The notes beneath the pieces are model-generated. The model was not told the DNA's origin. It saw only the letters and a list, made by a program, of their open reading frames with translations, and ran no database searches. A DNA stretch of 64,000 nt, taken from assembly GCA_903772945.1 (NCBI GenBank), contig CAICTM010000096.1, positions 58,574-122,573 on the forward strand. The letters run 5' to 3'. This document shows, piece after piece, positions 1 through 10,348 of this stretch (positions are counted from its first letter, which is position 1; every line of letters begins with the position of its first letter). The stretch comes from Seminavis robusta. Its lineage: Eukaryota; Bacillariophyta; Bacillariophyceae; Naviculales; Naviculaceae. A program made the translations under genes and the position numbers.

Positions 1-1002
1 GAAAGGAACTCGTTGACGATGGGAGAGCTGATGGGAGCAGGATTATTTAACATGGAATTCTGAGCTGGTCTCGGCAAGACTCCTCAAGACAACTTGTGGG
101 GTTCTTGTAATTTCCTCAATGCTGAGTCAGATGAGATTTTACTTATCTAATCTGACGTGCTCCTGTCAGTCGATGGTTTGTCATTTGTCAGACAGTCAGG
201 GATATTTCCGATATCAGAATTAGAGAATTAGGCTCTTTGTGGTCTCCAAGATTGCTGAAGATCTCAAGATCTTCTCTTTGGAACTGCCCTGATCGGCATT
301 CCGAAATCTTCATGTCTTACGACTGTACTTTCAGCTACTTTCCTCTACCTCAACTTTAGAAATTCGCCCTCAGAAATGAGCATTCATCGAGCTATTGATA
401 TCGAAAGTACCGTTGGTGGTCGCGGAGAGCACAGGACAACTCAATGCTCTCTTGACAATTGGCTGTGCTGACGGTGATGAGGAGTCTGACAGATGAGCTG
501 GTTTGCATGAGGTGGTAGGCATAAAATGATAAATGACACTCGCAGTAGCCAACTATTACACATACTAGTAGTCTCGCAAGCAATCCGCGATTTGTTGTGG
601 GTTCTGCTAGGCCTCGGACATGTGCCGTACATGAAACTTCACAACCCCCCATTGCAACCCGTACTAGTACGAGGTCAGTTTTGCTGTTAGGCCTTGGACG
701 AGAGGTGCGACTCTTCACAGTACGTACCGGCAGCAACCTAGGTGGCGGGTCGTCACTGACCAAAACCATTCGATCAGCTAGTTTATTCGTAGCTAGTCGC
801 ACAGCTACGGCTCCACCTTTCAAAGGGTCCAGCTGCACCGTTTGCAATCTGATCCACAGCAAGTTGATTGAAACTAGGTTGCTTGGGCAGGGCGAGAAAA
901 TGTGTCCGGGTGGATTCCTGTGCAACTGGCAATGGAAGAAGAAAAAAAGAAACTTGGTTGCCGTGTGTCAAAAGCTAGGTACCGGTAGCTAGGAGCATCC
1001 CT
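1..1002. other. Spacer without a supportable gene
   Basis: Open frames on both strands reach 130-177 codons, but none resembles a known family and they overlap one another in conflicting frames. TACTAGTA octamers lie near 570 and 665 and one TACCGGTA near 979. The segment ends a few bases downstream of the stop codon of the large minus-strand gene that follows. Confidence 0.5.
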
Positions 1003-4000
1003 TTAAACCCCCGAATATGAAGCAGAATCGATATCCGCTGGCTGGAATGCTTCTGACAGGACAGACCAAAACTTTTCTTTCGGTTCTTGTTTCATCTTCT
1101 GTTCCGTGAGCTCGAGCAACAGCTTGCGACTGTTGTCTTGAATCGACCTTGTGCCCATTGCACCCGAGCTTTGACGCATCAGCTGTTCACGTGATGGGAT
1201 TTGGGAAAAATCAGTCAGGAGGGAATGTGTGCTTGCTCGTTTCATCCATTTCGGAGTACTAGTACCACCCTGAGAAGGCTTGTTGCTTGTTTTTTCATCA
1301 GTCAGTGGAGCACCGGCAAACTTTCTCGATCTTGCTTTCGCAGGGATATCCGTTGCTTTAAACGATTCCTTTATTTTGTTGTACTGCGGAGAGATGGCAT
1401 GGGACGGGAAGTTCAGAGCACCGAGACTCTTGTTCAAGCGATCCTCAAGATGGTGTTTTTCTCGAGTGGGAAGGTCCTCGAGGCTGCCAAAACTGGAATG
1501 CATAGTCATCATTGGGCTGTGATTGCTGTCGGCAGATGCCTCGAGTGTCCATCTTTTCTTAGTCTCCGGCTTTCGTTGGTCCTTTCGGTCCTTCGTGCTC
1601 GGTTCGTCCCCGACTATAATGATTGCTGTAGGGATTGGTGCATCTTCGTCCTCTAAGGAAAGGTGTGATGATGCTTTCGCTTCCATACTGTCTAAGCTCT
1701 TCGTGTTCGATTTCCTCTTTCTCGCCTGAGAGAAGCCCAAGCTGCTGATGTCTGAATCAGTTCTCAGCAACAGTGGTCTCTCCCCCGACTGCGTCCCTTC
1801 CGAAACTTTCTTGTCGTCATTCAATCGCGGATCTCGAGGTTTCGAGCGCCCAGAACCCTTCCTTTCCAATTTGCCCCCATCGAGGAACCCCATGCTCTTG
1901 TACATGCGATCCTCGCGGTCCTGAGATTGTGAGGGCGCCAGCATATCAAAGCTTTTCATCGAGGGTTCCAACTCGTCAAGATCACCGTCAGGGGGGCTCT
2001 CCGTGTTGATTCGAAATGAGCTGTGTTTTTTACTGTTCCGAGTCCCGGAGGAGGTCTTTTTCGTCCCTTCTGATCTTTCTGAGGTTTTGGACATGCTGCC
2101 TCGTCTTGATTTTACACCATTCCTGTCATTGCTGTCCTCCATGCTATCTGATTTGCGATGCCGACTGCTTGAACGACCACGGTCAGATTTTGACTTGGCT
2201 TCAGCTGAAGACCGGCGTCTACTTGTACCCTGGCTTTTCGATCGGCTTCGACTTCGACGCGATGTTTTTGAATTGTCCAATCCACCCGATTTGGAAACAC
2301 TTCCATTGGTCAACGCTAGCGACGAAGCATTTGCGGGTCCACACTCTAGTTCTCCCTCCGCGCGTTTCGAAACAGACTTCCTACTCTTCTTTTCACTCTT
2401 CCGGCTCTTGCTTCCGCCTCTATTTCGGTTTTTTTCGCTGCCTCCAACGTTCGGTTCTGAGTCAAGCTGGCTCATGCTCATGTACATTCTTGTCTTCAGT
2501 TTCAAACCCGTCGTCTCGCTCGTATCTTCGGCGCGTTGGACCATGTGTTCTAATTCATTCAAGCTGGAATTGTTGCGTCGCAGCAGCGGGCGATCGCTCT
2601 TTGAAAGCAGAGCTTCCGGTTCCCGTTTGTCGGCACCGGTAGTGCTCGTTGCCGCGGTTGTGTCGGTATTGGACATGCTGGTCTTTCGTTTTTGCCGCTG
2701 GTTACTAGCAGCAGAACGACCCAAATCATTATTCGAACTGCCGTGTGGCCGGGACGACGCTTCTCGCGACCGTCTTGAACTTGATCTGCTGATGCTCTCT
2801 TGCTTCATCTTCTCTGTGGATTTGTCCACTTTTGTCGAGCTTTTCCTGTCCGTCTGACTTCGGTCTGGTGTTAAGCTATTCCTCCGAGAGACTTTCTCTG
2901 GGCCTTGGGACTCGTCAACCCGCTGGGATCCAGACAGTGATCGGTTTGTTTTGCTCTGCAGCCTTGCACTCTTACTTTTCGAAGAGGAGCGATCACCAGC
3001 CACATCCAGCCCACTTTGAGCAGACGACTCGTTTGTCGTTGTCCTACTGACGTTTCCATGTTCGCTCCTGCCACCGAGACTTCCCCGACGCCTGGAGCTG
3101 CTCTTTTCAGCTGAAGCCTTCTTTTCAATCGCACGATGCTCGGATTTCAACTGATGCAAATTCTGGTGCATTTCGAATCGGTCAGAGTGGGTGCTGTCCT
3201 TTCGGCCCTGCTTGTCCCGACTCGAACGCTGCTTACTACTCGATGTCTTTTTGGACGGAGCATGTTCCGACTTGGCGCTGCGCTCCAAGGCACTTCCCTT
3301 GCGTGATTCTCCAACCTCGTGCGTTGACTGGCTCATCCGCGTCGATGAAATCCTTAGGCTACCCCCAATGTGTTGTTGAGCGGTCTCGTCCTCGTCATCA
3401 TCGTTACTATTGCTCCGAGAGAAGTTGCCCAATGACATGTGCATCTTGAGCCGACTATGTGCCTTTGACTTTCTATTCCCGTCTTGTGACTTTTTACTTC
3501 GGCGCGATGTCGCCAGTTCTTCCAAATCCGACAAGCTGGAGTTTCGCTTCAGGACCCCTCGTCGATCGGGTGCCTTCCTGGCGTTGTTTTGATCAGAAGC
3601 CTTCTGTGCATTATTGTCACCACTCTGTTTGCTCTTTCCAGTACTACTGGAAGGTTCCGTGTCACTGGGAGTTGCATTGTTGTTTTTGTGTTCATCATCA
3701 CGCCTGGACTTGTTCTTGTCTCTTCTTCGTTTCTCCGACTTGCCCTCCTCTACACTGCTATTCTTTGTATCCGCGTCGACATTATTTCGTAATGAAAGAC
3801 TCATTGTTTCCCCATCCCCCGTTTTGGTCCCCTGTTTTGTCGTTTTGGTCCCCCGTTCGTGTCGATCATCACTCTCATCATGCGCAGTTTTAGTATTAGT
3901 GTTGTTGTTGTTGTTGTTGTTGTTGTTGTCAAAAAAGAGGTAGTCGTCATCATTGCCTGTCATAGTACTGGTATCCCGCAGGCTCTGATGCATCCGTCTC

Positions 4001-5559
4001 TGTTCGCGTGTTGCTTGTTGTTGTTGTTGCCGCTTTCCCTTTCGCTTAGCCACGTCTTCCATATCCGACAAGCTTGAATTCCTTCGCAGCAGTCGTCTCC
4101 GATTATCGTTGTCGTTTTTGTTTTTGTTGTCACCCTCGTTCTTGTCCTTGGATTTTTTGCCACTACTTTTTTCTTTGGAATTCTGTTGTTGGAATGCTTT
4201 CTTGTTGTCATGGCTACTGGTATCCTTTTTTTCTTTGGAGTTTTGCCGTTGGAAGTGTTTGTCGGAGGACGAGGAGGAGGCATCGGGTAACAAGTCCCGG
4301 TCGTGAGTGTCAATGGAGACGGCGCTGTACCGATGTTCCTTCTTGCTGTTGTTGTTGGTGGCCGTGTCTATCGCAGCGTGACTGCGAGGATGATCCATAT
4401 GGAGTGCAATTCCCGTAAACAAGTCCATGACGGGGGCATTAGTATCGTCGGTAGCAACCCCCTTGTCGTGTGACATGCTGCTCTTGTGATGATGATTGTC
4501 GTGTTTGTGTTTAGTATTTGTCACTTGAACTTTTTCTTCTACTTCTTGTCCATCATCATGGTCATCATGATCAAAGCGAATGTCACTGAGACTTGAATTT
4601 TTGCGCAGCAATTTGTGCTTTTTTGTTCTGGTGCTTTTTTGTTTGGTGGTACTGACTTTGTGGTCTGAACTTGCGAGTGGATCCTTTTTGTGGGTTTTGT
4701 TTGTTGTCTTTGTCTTTGACTTGACATCACTGGGTAGAAAGAGGAATTGTTGGAACAATTCTTCTTGTGTTGGTGATGGCTGAGTTTGAGCTTGAATTTG
4801 TTGTTCAGTTTTAGTGCTGTTGTTGTTGTGTTGCTCATCAGCTTCCGATGCAACTGATTCTTGTCCTGCAGTCACAATTTTGGTTTCACTGATTTGGAAT
4901 CTTACCATTTTTCCCAAACTGGCTCTGCGGTTGGAGGTGGAAGATCTTTTGATGGATGATGACATACTAGTAGTTGTTGTTTGCTGAGGCGCATGATACG
5001 TTTTGGAGCGGTGCAGAGGAGGGCCTGATGTCATTGTTGATGTACTAGTAGGTTTGACATCTTCTTGTTGGAGCAGTTGATGAGTCTTCTGCTGAGCCTT
5101 GACTTGAATTACTTTGACTTTGTTTTTTGTGTTTCTTCCATTTTGGAAAGGGAGGGTCTCCACAGACTCTTCTTGAGTTTGTTTTTGTTTTTGTCTTGGT
5201 TTTGGTTGGATGAAGTTTTGTAATGTTTTGTTTTTATGTTTGTCATCTTCTGAATCACTAAAAGCGGAGAAGTCTTCAGAAGCAAAGGAAGAATCTCCTC
5301 CTGGAATTCGAAAGGACTGAAGACCGTCAATGATGGAACGACGCTTCTCCTTGACACTTGCTCTCTGCTCTTCATGCCGACGTTGGATTTGTTTCTTCTC
5401 TTCGCTGTCCGAACTGGCAGTGGGCCACGCGGCAAACGCATCAAATCCATCGGCATCGTCGTCACCATCACCACTCAAACTGCTAGTTCCAGTACTCGTC
5501 GTTCTTAGCGATGGTCCCCACGCATCCGACACTCCAGCACTCCAAGCGGACCCCTCCAT
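1003..5559 (-). CDS. Large disordered Ser/Lys/Asp-rich protein with repeated RRNSSLSD motifs
   Basis: One uninterrupted exon of 1,518 codons, starting at the first ATG of the frame at 5559. I see no catalytic domain, signal peptide or membrane segment. The protein is very rich in Ser, Lys, Arg, Asp and Asn, with an eight-Asn run encoded by a (TTG)n tract near 3902-3929. Two short motifs recur. A basic Leu-Leu-Arg-Arg-Asn-Ser-Ser-Leu-Ser-Asp type motif appears near residues 316, 486, 667, 989 and (diverged) 1260. A Met-(His/Tyr)-x-Ser-(Leu/Met) type motif appears near residues 522, 705, 795, 1022, 1217, 1352 and (diverged) 1375. The Arg-x-x-Ser core looks like a basophilic kinase or 14-3-3 site; that is inference. 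A SPRR-like scaffold or cytoskeletal linker is possible, but the function is unknown. The reverse strand also carries long open frames, which I read as shadows of the biased codon use. Confidence 0.75.
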   Translation of the reverse strand: MEGSAWSAGVSDAWGPSLRTTSTGTSSLSGDGDDDADGFDAFAAWPTASSDSEEKKQIQRRHEEQRASVKEKRRSIIDGLQSFRIPGGDSSFASEDFSAFSDSEDDKHKNKTLQNFIQPKPRQKQKQTQEESVETLPFQNGRNTKNKVKVIQVKAQQKTHQLLQQEDVKPTSTSTMTSGPPLHRSKTYHAPQQTTTTSMSSSIKRSSTSNRRASLGKMVRFQISETKIVTAGQESVASEADEQHNNNSTKTEQQIQAQTQPSPTQEELFQQFLFLPSDVKSKTKTTNKTHKKDPLASSDHKVSTTKQKSTRTKKHKLLRKNSSLSDIRFDHDDHDDGQEVEEKVQVTNTKHKHDNHHHKSSMSHDKGVATDDTNAPVMDLFTGIALHMDHPRSHAAIDTATNNNSKKEHRYSAVSIDTHDRDLLPDASSSSSDKHFQRQNSKEKKDTSSHDNKKAFQQQNSKEKSSGKKSKDKNEGDNKNKNDNDNRRRLLRRNSSLSDMEDVAKRKGKRQQQQQATREQRRMHQSLRDTSTMTGNDDDYLFFDNNNNNNNNNTNTKTAHDESDDRHERGTKTTKQGTKTGDGETMSLSLRNNVDADTKNSSVEEGKSEKRRRDKNKSRRDDEHKNNNATPSDTEPSSSTGKSKQSGDNNAQKASDQNNARKAPDRRGVLKRNSSLSDLEELATSRRSKKSQDGNRKSKAHSRLKMHMSLGNFSRSNSNDDDEDETAQQHIGGSLRISSTRMSQSTHEVGESRKGSALERSAKSEHAPSKKTSSSKQRSSRDKQGRKDSTHSDRFEMHQNLHQLKSEHRAIEKKASAEKSSSRRRGSLGGRSEHGNVSRTTTNESSAQSGLDVAGDRSSSKSKSARLQSKTNRSLSGSQRVDESQGPEKVSRRNSLTPDRSQTDRKSSTKVDKSTEKMKQESISRSSSRRSREASSRPHGSSNNDLGRSAASNQRQKRKTSMSNTDTTAATSTTGADKREPEALLSKSDRPLLRRNNSSLNELEHMVQRAEDTSETTGLKLKTRMYMSMSQLDSEPNVGGSEKNRNRGGSKSRKSEKKSRKSVSKRAEGELECGPANASSLALTNGSVSKSGGLDNSKTSRRSRSRSKSQGTSRRRSSAEAKSKSDRGRSSSRHRKSDSMEDSNDRNGVKSRRGSMSKTSERSEGTKKTSSGTRNSKKHSSFRINTESPPDGDLDELEPSMKSFDMLAPSQSQDREDRMYKSMGFLDGGKLERKGSGRSKPRDPRLNDDKKVSEGTQSGERPLLLRTDSDISSLGFSQARKRKSNTKSLDSMEAKASSHLSLEDEDAPIPTAIIIVGDEPSTKDRKDQRKPETKKRWTLEASADSNHSPMMTMHSSFGSLEDLPTREKHHLEDRLNKSLGALNFPSHAISPQYNKIKESFKATDIPAKARSRKFAGAPLTDEKTSNKPSQGGTSTPKWMKRASTHSLLTDFSQIPSREQLMRQSSGAMGTRSIQDNSRKLLLELTEQKMKQEPKEKFWSVLSEAFQPADIDSASYSGV

Positions 5560-6016
5560 CTCAACTCATCAACTACTAGCTAGTACACTTAGTTCTACAC
5601 TGCAAGGCTGCCTCATTCATTCATTCACTCATTCATTCACTCACTCATTCATGGTAGAAACAACACAAAAGACATTTCAAAACAACAGGGCTTCCTCCTC
5701 TTCTATGTATGGTATGGTTATGTGGCTGGGGTTGGGGTGGATGGTTGGCCTTCCCTTTGCTTTGATTGTGGTGCCGAGTGCGACATCACGTTTAACGTAA
5801 ATTTCTCAGTCACTTTGTGACCCCGTCCCCAAATTTTTGGAACCTTTTAATCGCGCAACGAGGAGTCTATGATCTATCTTTCAAAGAGTAGTAAAGAGCA
5901 ATATCTATCTTACCGGTAGCTACCTTTATCATGGGCACCCAGCTTTCGTCCTCCTTGTGCACGAACAGAGCTGTGACTACATGTAGTATGCGTGGATTAT
6001 ACTACTACCATATCTA
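5560..6016. other. Spacer between two minus-strand genes; holds a CATTCACT microsatellite
   Basis: Upstream region of the large minus-strand gene. A CATT/CACT tetranucleotide run lies at about 5614-5652, 55-95 bp upstream of the start codon, so it is likely in the 5' leader or promoter. TACCGGTA at about 5910 and TACATGTA at about 5981 are also here. The lower-strand SET gene may extend into 5.9-6.06 kb through an intron. Confidence 0.5.
5614..5652. repeat. CATT/CACT tetranucleotide microsatellite
   Basis: About ten alternating CATT and CACT units directly upstream of the start codon at 5559. Such a tract could vary in length between strains. Confidence 0.8.
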
Positions 6017-6727
6017 TTATTTTGGTAGCTCATTCCCCTCGCATCGTACCGGTACCTTACCTGAGTTGCAGCAAAAGTTCTTGGAACGGAGCAACGCCTG
6101 GCGACGAGTGTGGGTTGGCAACAAGAGACAATCCGTGTAGGAAATCGTTAGCTCTTCTCCTTGTTTCACGGGGGCGATGAGGCGGACCAGCTTTTGTGTT
6201 CCGTCCTGCGAACTGATCCAACTGCAGTTTGGCTTGCAGGAATGAGACATCCGACATGCAATCTCGAAGAGGCCTCGGCCGTAGTTGGTCCCTGCACCGT
6301 GGCCGTCGGAGGATGGTGGGTTGACCGTGACGGCATTGAAATGAAAGACCATACTGATATGAACAAACTCGTCAATGTCAGTTACATCGTATACTTTTGC
6401 AACCGGCGTAACGAGCCGACGGATCGTTTTGGCCGTCGAGCAGTCCAATTCGGTGTAAAAGTCTCTGATCATTGCCTGGATTTCGTCTGGTTGACTCTTG
6501 TAGCACCAATAAGAGGCCCAAAAGTTGGGATCCATCTTGGATTGGAGCTCTTCTGGGAAACGAGGACACTGATCTATTGCGGTGGAAGGAATGCGATTGT
6601 CATAAGGAGGAACGACAATGATGGCTGTTTCGGCCAACAGCTGTAGCCCAATGACACCTGGTTGCAGGTCGGCTGTTGCCACAACCACGCGACCACGATC
6701 TTGCGTTGTCTCCACTCTGAGAAGCAT
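6017..6727 (-). CDS. SET-domain protein, SMYD-like
   Basis: 236 codons from the ATG at 6727; an in-frame stop lies three codons upstream, so this start is firm. The N-terminus (residues 10-35) fits the first SET strand, Gly-Arg-Val-Val-Val-Ala-Thr followed by Asp-Leu-Gln-Pro-Gly. Near residue 160 is MSHSCKPNCSW, the asparagine/histidine core that binds S-adenosylmethionine in SET domains, and near residue 190 GEELTISYTD, the second core motif. TRRQALLRSKNFCC follows, as in SMYD proteins before the post-SET cysteines. Those cysteines are incomplete. The frame passes a good 5' splice site, CTCAG/GTAAG with the intron starting at 6060, so the last 15 residues may be intron read-through and the true C-terminus may lie further left; I could not identify the acceptor. 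Expected role: protein lysine methyltransferase or SET-fold effector. Confidence 0.75.
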   Translation of the reverse strand: MLLRVETTQDRGRVVVATADLQPGVIGLQLLAETAIIVVPPYDNRIPSTAIDQCPRFPEELQSKMDPNFWASYWCYKSQPDEIQAMIRDFYTELDCSTAKTIRRLVTPVAKVYDVTDIDEFVHISMVFHFNAVTVNPPSSDGHGAGTNYGRGLFEIACRMSHSCKPNCSWISSQDGTQKLVRLIAPVKQGEELTISYTDCLLLPTHTRRQALLRSKNFCCNSGKVPVRCEGNELPK

Positions 6728-7634
6728 GCTACCCTAACCTGCAAAAGTTAACAACGGAGGTTTTGTGGCGGTTTCGTGCTCTGACCAAAGAGTCGATCTG
6801 TTTGATACTTCACTGCTGGACAATGAACACCGGGCGCCTCCGCAGCGAACCAAAACGATCAGCGTGGAAGACGAAAAAAGTTTGTCGAAAGGATTTTCAT
6901 CATCATACATTGTAGAGTAGTTTCTTTTCTCCTACCGTACGGTACGGTACGTACCGGTACCGTTCCAAGCATCAACGGAATCTTCAGTGGGAGCACCACT
7001 ACCAGCCATTGAAGCACACCCCTCGCACCAGATCAATGTACTGGTACCGGTACTGTACCGGTACCGGTACCGAGAGCATCGCAGCATTGGCTCGTCGTAC
7101 TGTACGGACAAGTGGATGCAAGTTTGTTTCCGAAGATGAATCCCCCCTTGACACTTAAGTCTTTAAAAGTCTTAGTTTTAGTCCTTCGAAGAAAGGAGAA
7201 TCGAACGAGAATCTTGCTTGGATTTGCGAAGATCCGATCTTGCTGGTAAGCCAGATGTGTTGGAAAAATGCGACAACAACCTTTGATCCTTTACCGGCTG
7301 TATTGCTTGAATGACAAAGTCTTCAGTCTGCACCAGAGAGAAAGCTGGTAGTACGGCAAAGTAGCACTGCATACATTATTTTGTTGGAAGCCAGTCCCAG
7401 CGTTCACTACGGTACCAGGTACCATACCATTACGGTCCAGCAATCCGGATTTGTTCTCCAGATCTACATGTAGTACATGTACCGGTAGCTAGAAGTTCAA
7501 CCTTTGCTACCTATCTAGTTTGGGTTCATGAATGCGATCGTGGGTTGGTGACCGCAGATTAATTGGAAAAGAAGAACCAACCAACACCCAACCAAGCAAA
7601 TCATCTATTAGTAAACAAACGATACGATACAACC
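6728..7634. other. Spacer between divergently transcribed genes, rich in TACCGGTA
   Basis: No supportable gene. Several GTACCGGTAC-type palindromes cluster at about 6950 and 7040-7075, and TACATGTA occurs twice near 7466-7482. It holds the promoters of the SET gene (to the left) and the C1-domain gene (to the right). Confidence 0.5.
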
Positions 7635-9182
7635 ATGGCCGACGCTTTCGATATCAACCCAACAGAACTCCAAGAGGAAGTCTTTCATAGGGCGGCTAAA
7701 AGCCAACCTGATGACACTACGGTGCCTCCATCGAAAGAGTCGAACAAGAACAACCTAGATGTTGTCAAATCAATTGAGTCATCACCATCCTCACCATTCC
7801 AAGCCTTTGTCGACAATGTGTTTTCCACCAAAGAACCCAAGCCAAAACAAAATGAGAACCAGCAACATGAAGAGTCGCCATCGACGAGCAAGGATCAAGT
7901 CTCATCAACCTTGGAAATCCCCAGCCTCCTTGACAGCACCAGCAGCAAGACTCCATCACCAGACAAGGCCAGCAAAAGCAGCGAGCAAGAAGACAAAGAA
8001 GTTGGTTTTGGAAGCTTCCTTTCGCAAGCCACAAAAGGGTTCATGAGTAGTACCCCTGGAGCTGTCAAGGCAACAAGCAACAAACACTCTCTGGAGGATG
8101 ACGATGACAGCGTTGCCGGCAAAGCAGGCTCCGTCAAGAAGGAGGAAGAACAGGAAGTCACACCACAGCTTATTGATGGCCTTCTCGGATTCGTGAGCAA
8201 TTCCGGCAGCACCACTGGCGCCCCCGGTGAGGAAGAAGAGGTGGCCCATGTTCTAGAGGAACACACGTACAGCCAACCAACCAATTGTGATATTTGCAAA
8301 GGCTTACTGGTAGGACTCTGGTCCCAAGGACTCCAGTGCAAGCTATGTGGGCTCAATGTGCACCGTGGAGAGGGGGTTCGTGGTCATGATGATTGCCATG
8401 CGGAAGCTCTTCTAAAAGGCTGTCCCGGTTGTCGCAATGAGGAGTTTTGTTCGCCAACAACTAATCCTGTGCGGATGCGGGATGTCATTGGTCAACTGCG
8501 ACAGAGAGCCCAGGAGGAACCCAACTTTCTACAAGAAATCAAGGAGCAAGCGGACAAAGACATCCATACACATATCAAGGATATCATAGTGTCCAAATCA
8601 ACAGATGATCAGCGGACCAAGAACTTGCTGCGGGCTCGAAATTTCATTGTTCCCTTTACTCAAAGGTTGGACAGCATGGAATCAAATGAACTCTGGTTTA
8701 TCTATTCACTTTTGTTCTTGGGGCATTTGGCTGTCGGTGCTCTGGTTTCTTGTATTTCCTGGATTGGCTTTATGCTGGTGCTCTGTCCCAGGTCTGGCCT
8801 CTTGTCCACCCCATCCTTGAAGTTGGCTCATATTCACGGCATGACGGTCCTGTATGCATTCCATGCCTCGGTGGTCCTACTTGTGTTGTTGCTGCGACGT
8901 CTCATTAGTGTGATGAATCGCAAGTCGAATGTATTGGATCAGTTCTTGCGAGAAATGTTCACATTGGAAGCAGAGGATGACTTGGGTATCACTGTGAAAG
9001 GCCTTGCCAAGAGGGCTCAGCTGTGGATCCATCGTGTTACAGTGTCAAGTTGTTGCATGTGCCTGGTGGCACTGCTACTGTGGCAGGCATCACAGCCCTG
9101 GTCCTTACTGTTCCACCCATCGAACGTTTGTTCCAATAGTGATGATTGTAGTCAGGAGTTTTGTTGGAAGCTGGAGACATAA
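7635..9182 (+). CDS. C1 (phorbol-ester/DAG-type zinc finger) membrane protein
   Basis: 515 codons from the ATG at 7635, which sits in a good context (AACCATGGCC); an in-frame ATG at 7563 would add 24 residues of weak composition. Residues 1-205 are Ser/Glu/Lys-rich and disordered. At about 210-262 lies a cysteine/histidine cluster in C1-domain order: His, then Cys-x2-Cys, Cys-x2-Cys, His, a His/Asp-Asp-Cys end, and a further Cys. C1 domains bind diacylglycerol or act as zinc-folded docking modules. C-terminal hydrophobic segments at about 353-383, 400-425 and 462-485 predict two to four membrane helices. No kinase or GAP domain accompanies the C1 finger, which is unusual. A lipid-sensing membrane anchor or adaptor is plausible. 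The gene has no introns. Confidence 0.75.
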   Translation: MADAFDINPTELQEEVFHRAAKSQPDDTTVPPSKESNKNNLDVVKSIESSPSSPFQAFVDNVFSTKEPKPKQNENQQHEESPSTSKDQVSSTLEIPSLLDSTSSKTPSPDKASKSSEQEDKEVGFGSFLSQATKGFMSSTPGAVKATSNKHSLEDDDDSVAGKAGSVKKEEEQEVTPQLIDGLLGFVSNSGSTTGAPGEEEEVAHVLEEHTYSQPTNCDICKGLLVGLWSQGLQCKLCGLNVHRGEGVRGHDDCHAEALLKGCPGCRNEEFCSPTTNPVRMRDVIGQLRQRAQEEPNFLQEIKEQADKDIHTHIKDIIVSKSTDDQRTKNLLRARNFIVPFTQRLDSMESNELWFIYSLLFLGHLAVGALVSCISWIGFMLVLCPRSGLLSTPSLKLAHIHGMTVLYAFHASVVLLVLLLRRLISVMNRKSNVLDQFLREMFTLEAEDDLGITVKGLAKRAQLWIHRVTVSSCCMCLVALLLWQASQPWSLLFHPSNVCSNSDDCSQEFCWKLET

Positions 9183-9370
9183 ATTTTCACATAATGGACT
9201 ACAACGCACTTTAGAAAAGCATCTCTTTTGCTGGCCTATTTTCATCTAGCGGTACCATACCGTACCTACAACAAGGTACGTCCTCTATATCCTTTGGGAG
9301 CGCCGATGTATTGATTAGTATGCATACTGCTGTTGTGGATTGTTGCCACTCGATTCGATTCTACATGTAG

Positions 9371-10348
9371 CTACTTGGCCAAATCTTTCTCGACAGCCTC
9401 CCAGTCGATGGTTCCATCCGATACTGGTTCTCCTGGATTTCTCAAAAAGTGCAAAGGGCTGCGTTTGGCATCGGATCCAAAGAACTGTCCACTTTCTTCT
9501 TTGGTAGTCTCGAATAGACAGTGACGAATGGCAACAGTTCCTTCCTCTGGAGGTTTTCCACCGGGCCATCCGGCCGTAATGGCGGTATCAATGTATCCCG
9601 GAGTCAAGCAGTAGACACTTATATTTTTGGGCGCCAATGTCTTGGCGAGCATCATGGTGTAACATGTGAGCAATGCTTTGGAGAGTCCGTAGTGGTCCGT
9701 GCCCACTTGTCCGTGGGCAGGGTCGTCTTTTGGGACACCTCTATCGTATTCCTCTTTGATTTCTTCCCATGTAATGTCGGGATTGCACAATTTCTTTTGA
9801 CGTTCGATGGGTTGACTCCGTACGTATAGAGGTCCCGAGCCACTTCCGACATTGACAATTCTAGATGCTTGCGGATCGAGCAATTCGGTAAAGGCATCGA
9901 CGACGCGCTTGACGCCCATGAGATTTACATTCAAGACGGTTTCGTTGGTGACGCCGTGACCCAGACCTGTTCCGGCATTGTTGACAATGGCAGTCAATTT
10001 GACTCCTTTTTCTTTTAGCGAAGCCGCTGCCTTGGTGACGGAATCGTCACTTCCCACATCGATCTGAAGCAGTTCCACTTGACCCTTACTGTCGCCACCC
10101 GCATACTCTTTCACTTGCTGGACTGCCGTAGCGCCCTTATCGGCACTACGAGATCCCAAAAACACCTTGGCGCCGTGATCTTTGCACAGTTGCTTGCATA
10201 GCGCCAGTCCAATGCCTACAATAATTTTAAAATTCAGAAAATACACATGAAAAAGCCATCATACCAAAGAAACTACTATCTAGTACTAGTATGCTGTAGC
10301 GTGGCTCTTCTTACCTGTGTTGGCACCTGTCACGAGAATCGTTTGCAT
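9371..10348 (-). CDS. Short-chain dehydrogenase/reductase, carbonyl-reductase type (one intron)
   Basis: Exon 1 is 10348..10315 (ATG at 10348), exon 2 is 10215..9371, with a 99-nt GT-AG intron between them; the joined product is 292 residues. The splice rebuilds the cofactor-binding motif TGANTGIG at residues 8-15, which is broken if exon 2 is read alone. Further SDR hallmarks are NNAG near residue 90, the serine in NVGSGSGP near 135, and the YGLSK catalytic Tyr-x3-Lys near 190. The C-terminal PEEGT region and GQFF match carbonyl reductases of the CBR1 type, which reduce aldehydes, ketones and quinones with NADPH. No targeting sequence is evident, so it is probably cytosolic. The gene diverges from FIS1, 323 bp away. 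Confidence 0.9.

Noticed and set aside
392-925. 177-codon minus-strand open frame
   Set aside because: No family similarity, composition like random translation, and overlapped by an equally long frame on the other strand.
2003-2857. 284-codon plus-strand open frame inside the large minus-strand gene
   Set aside because: It is Leu/Ser/Phe/Arg-rich, exactly what the antisense of Ser/Lys/Glu codons gives, so it is a shadow.
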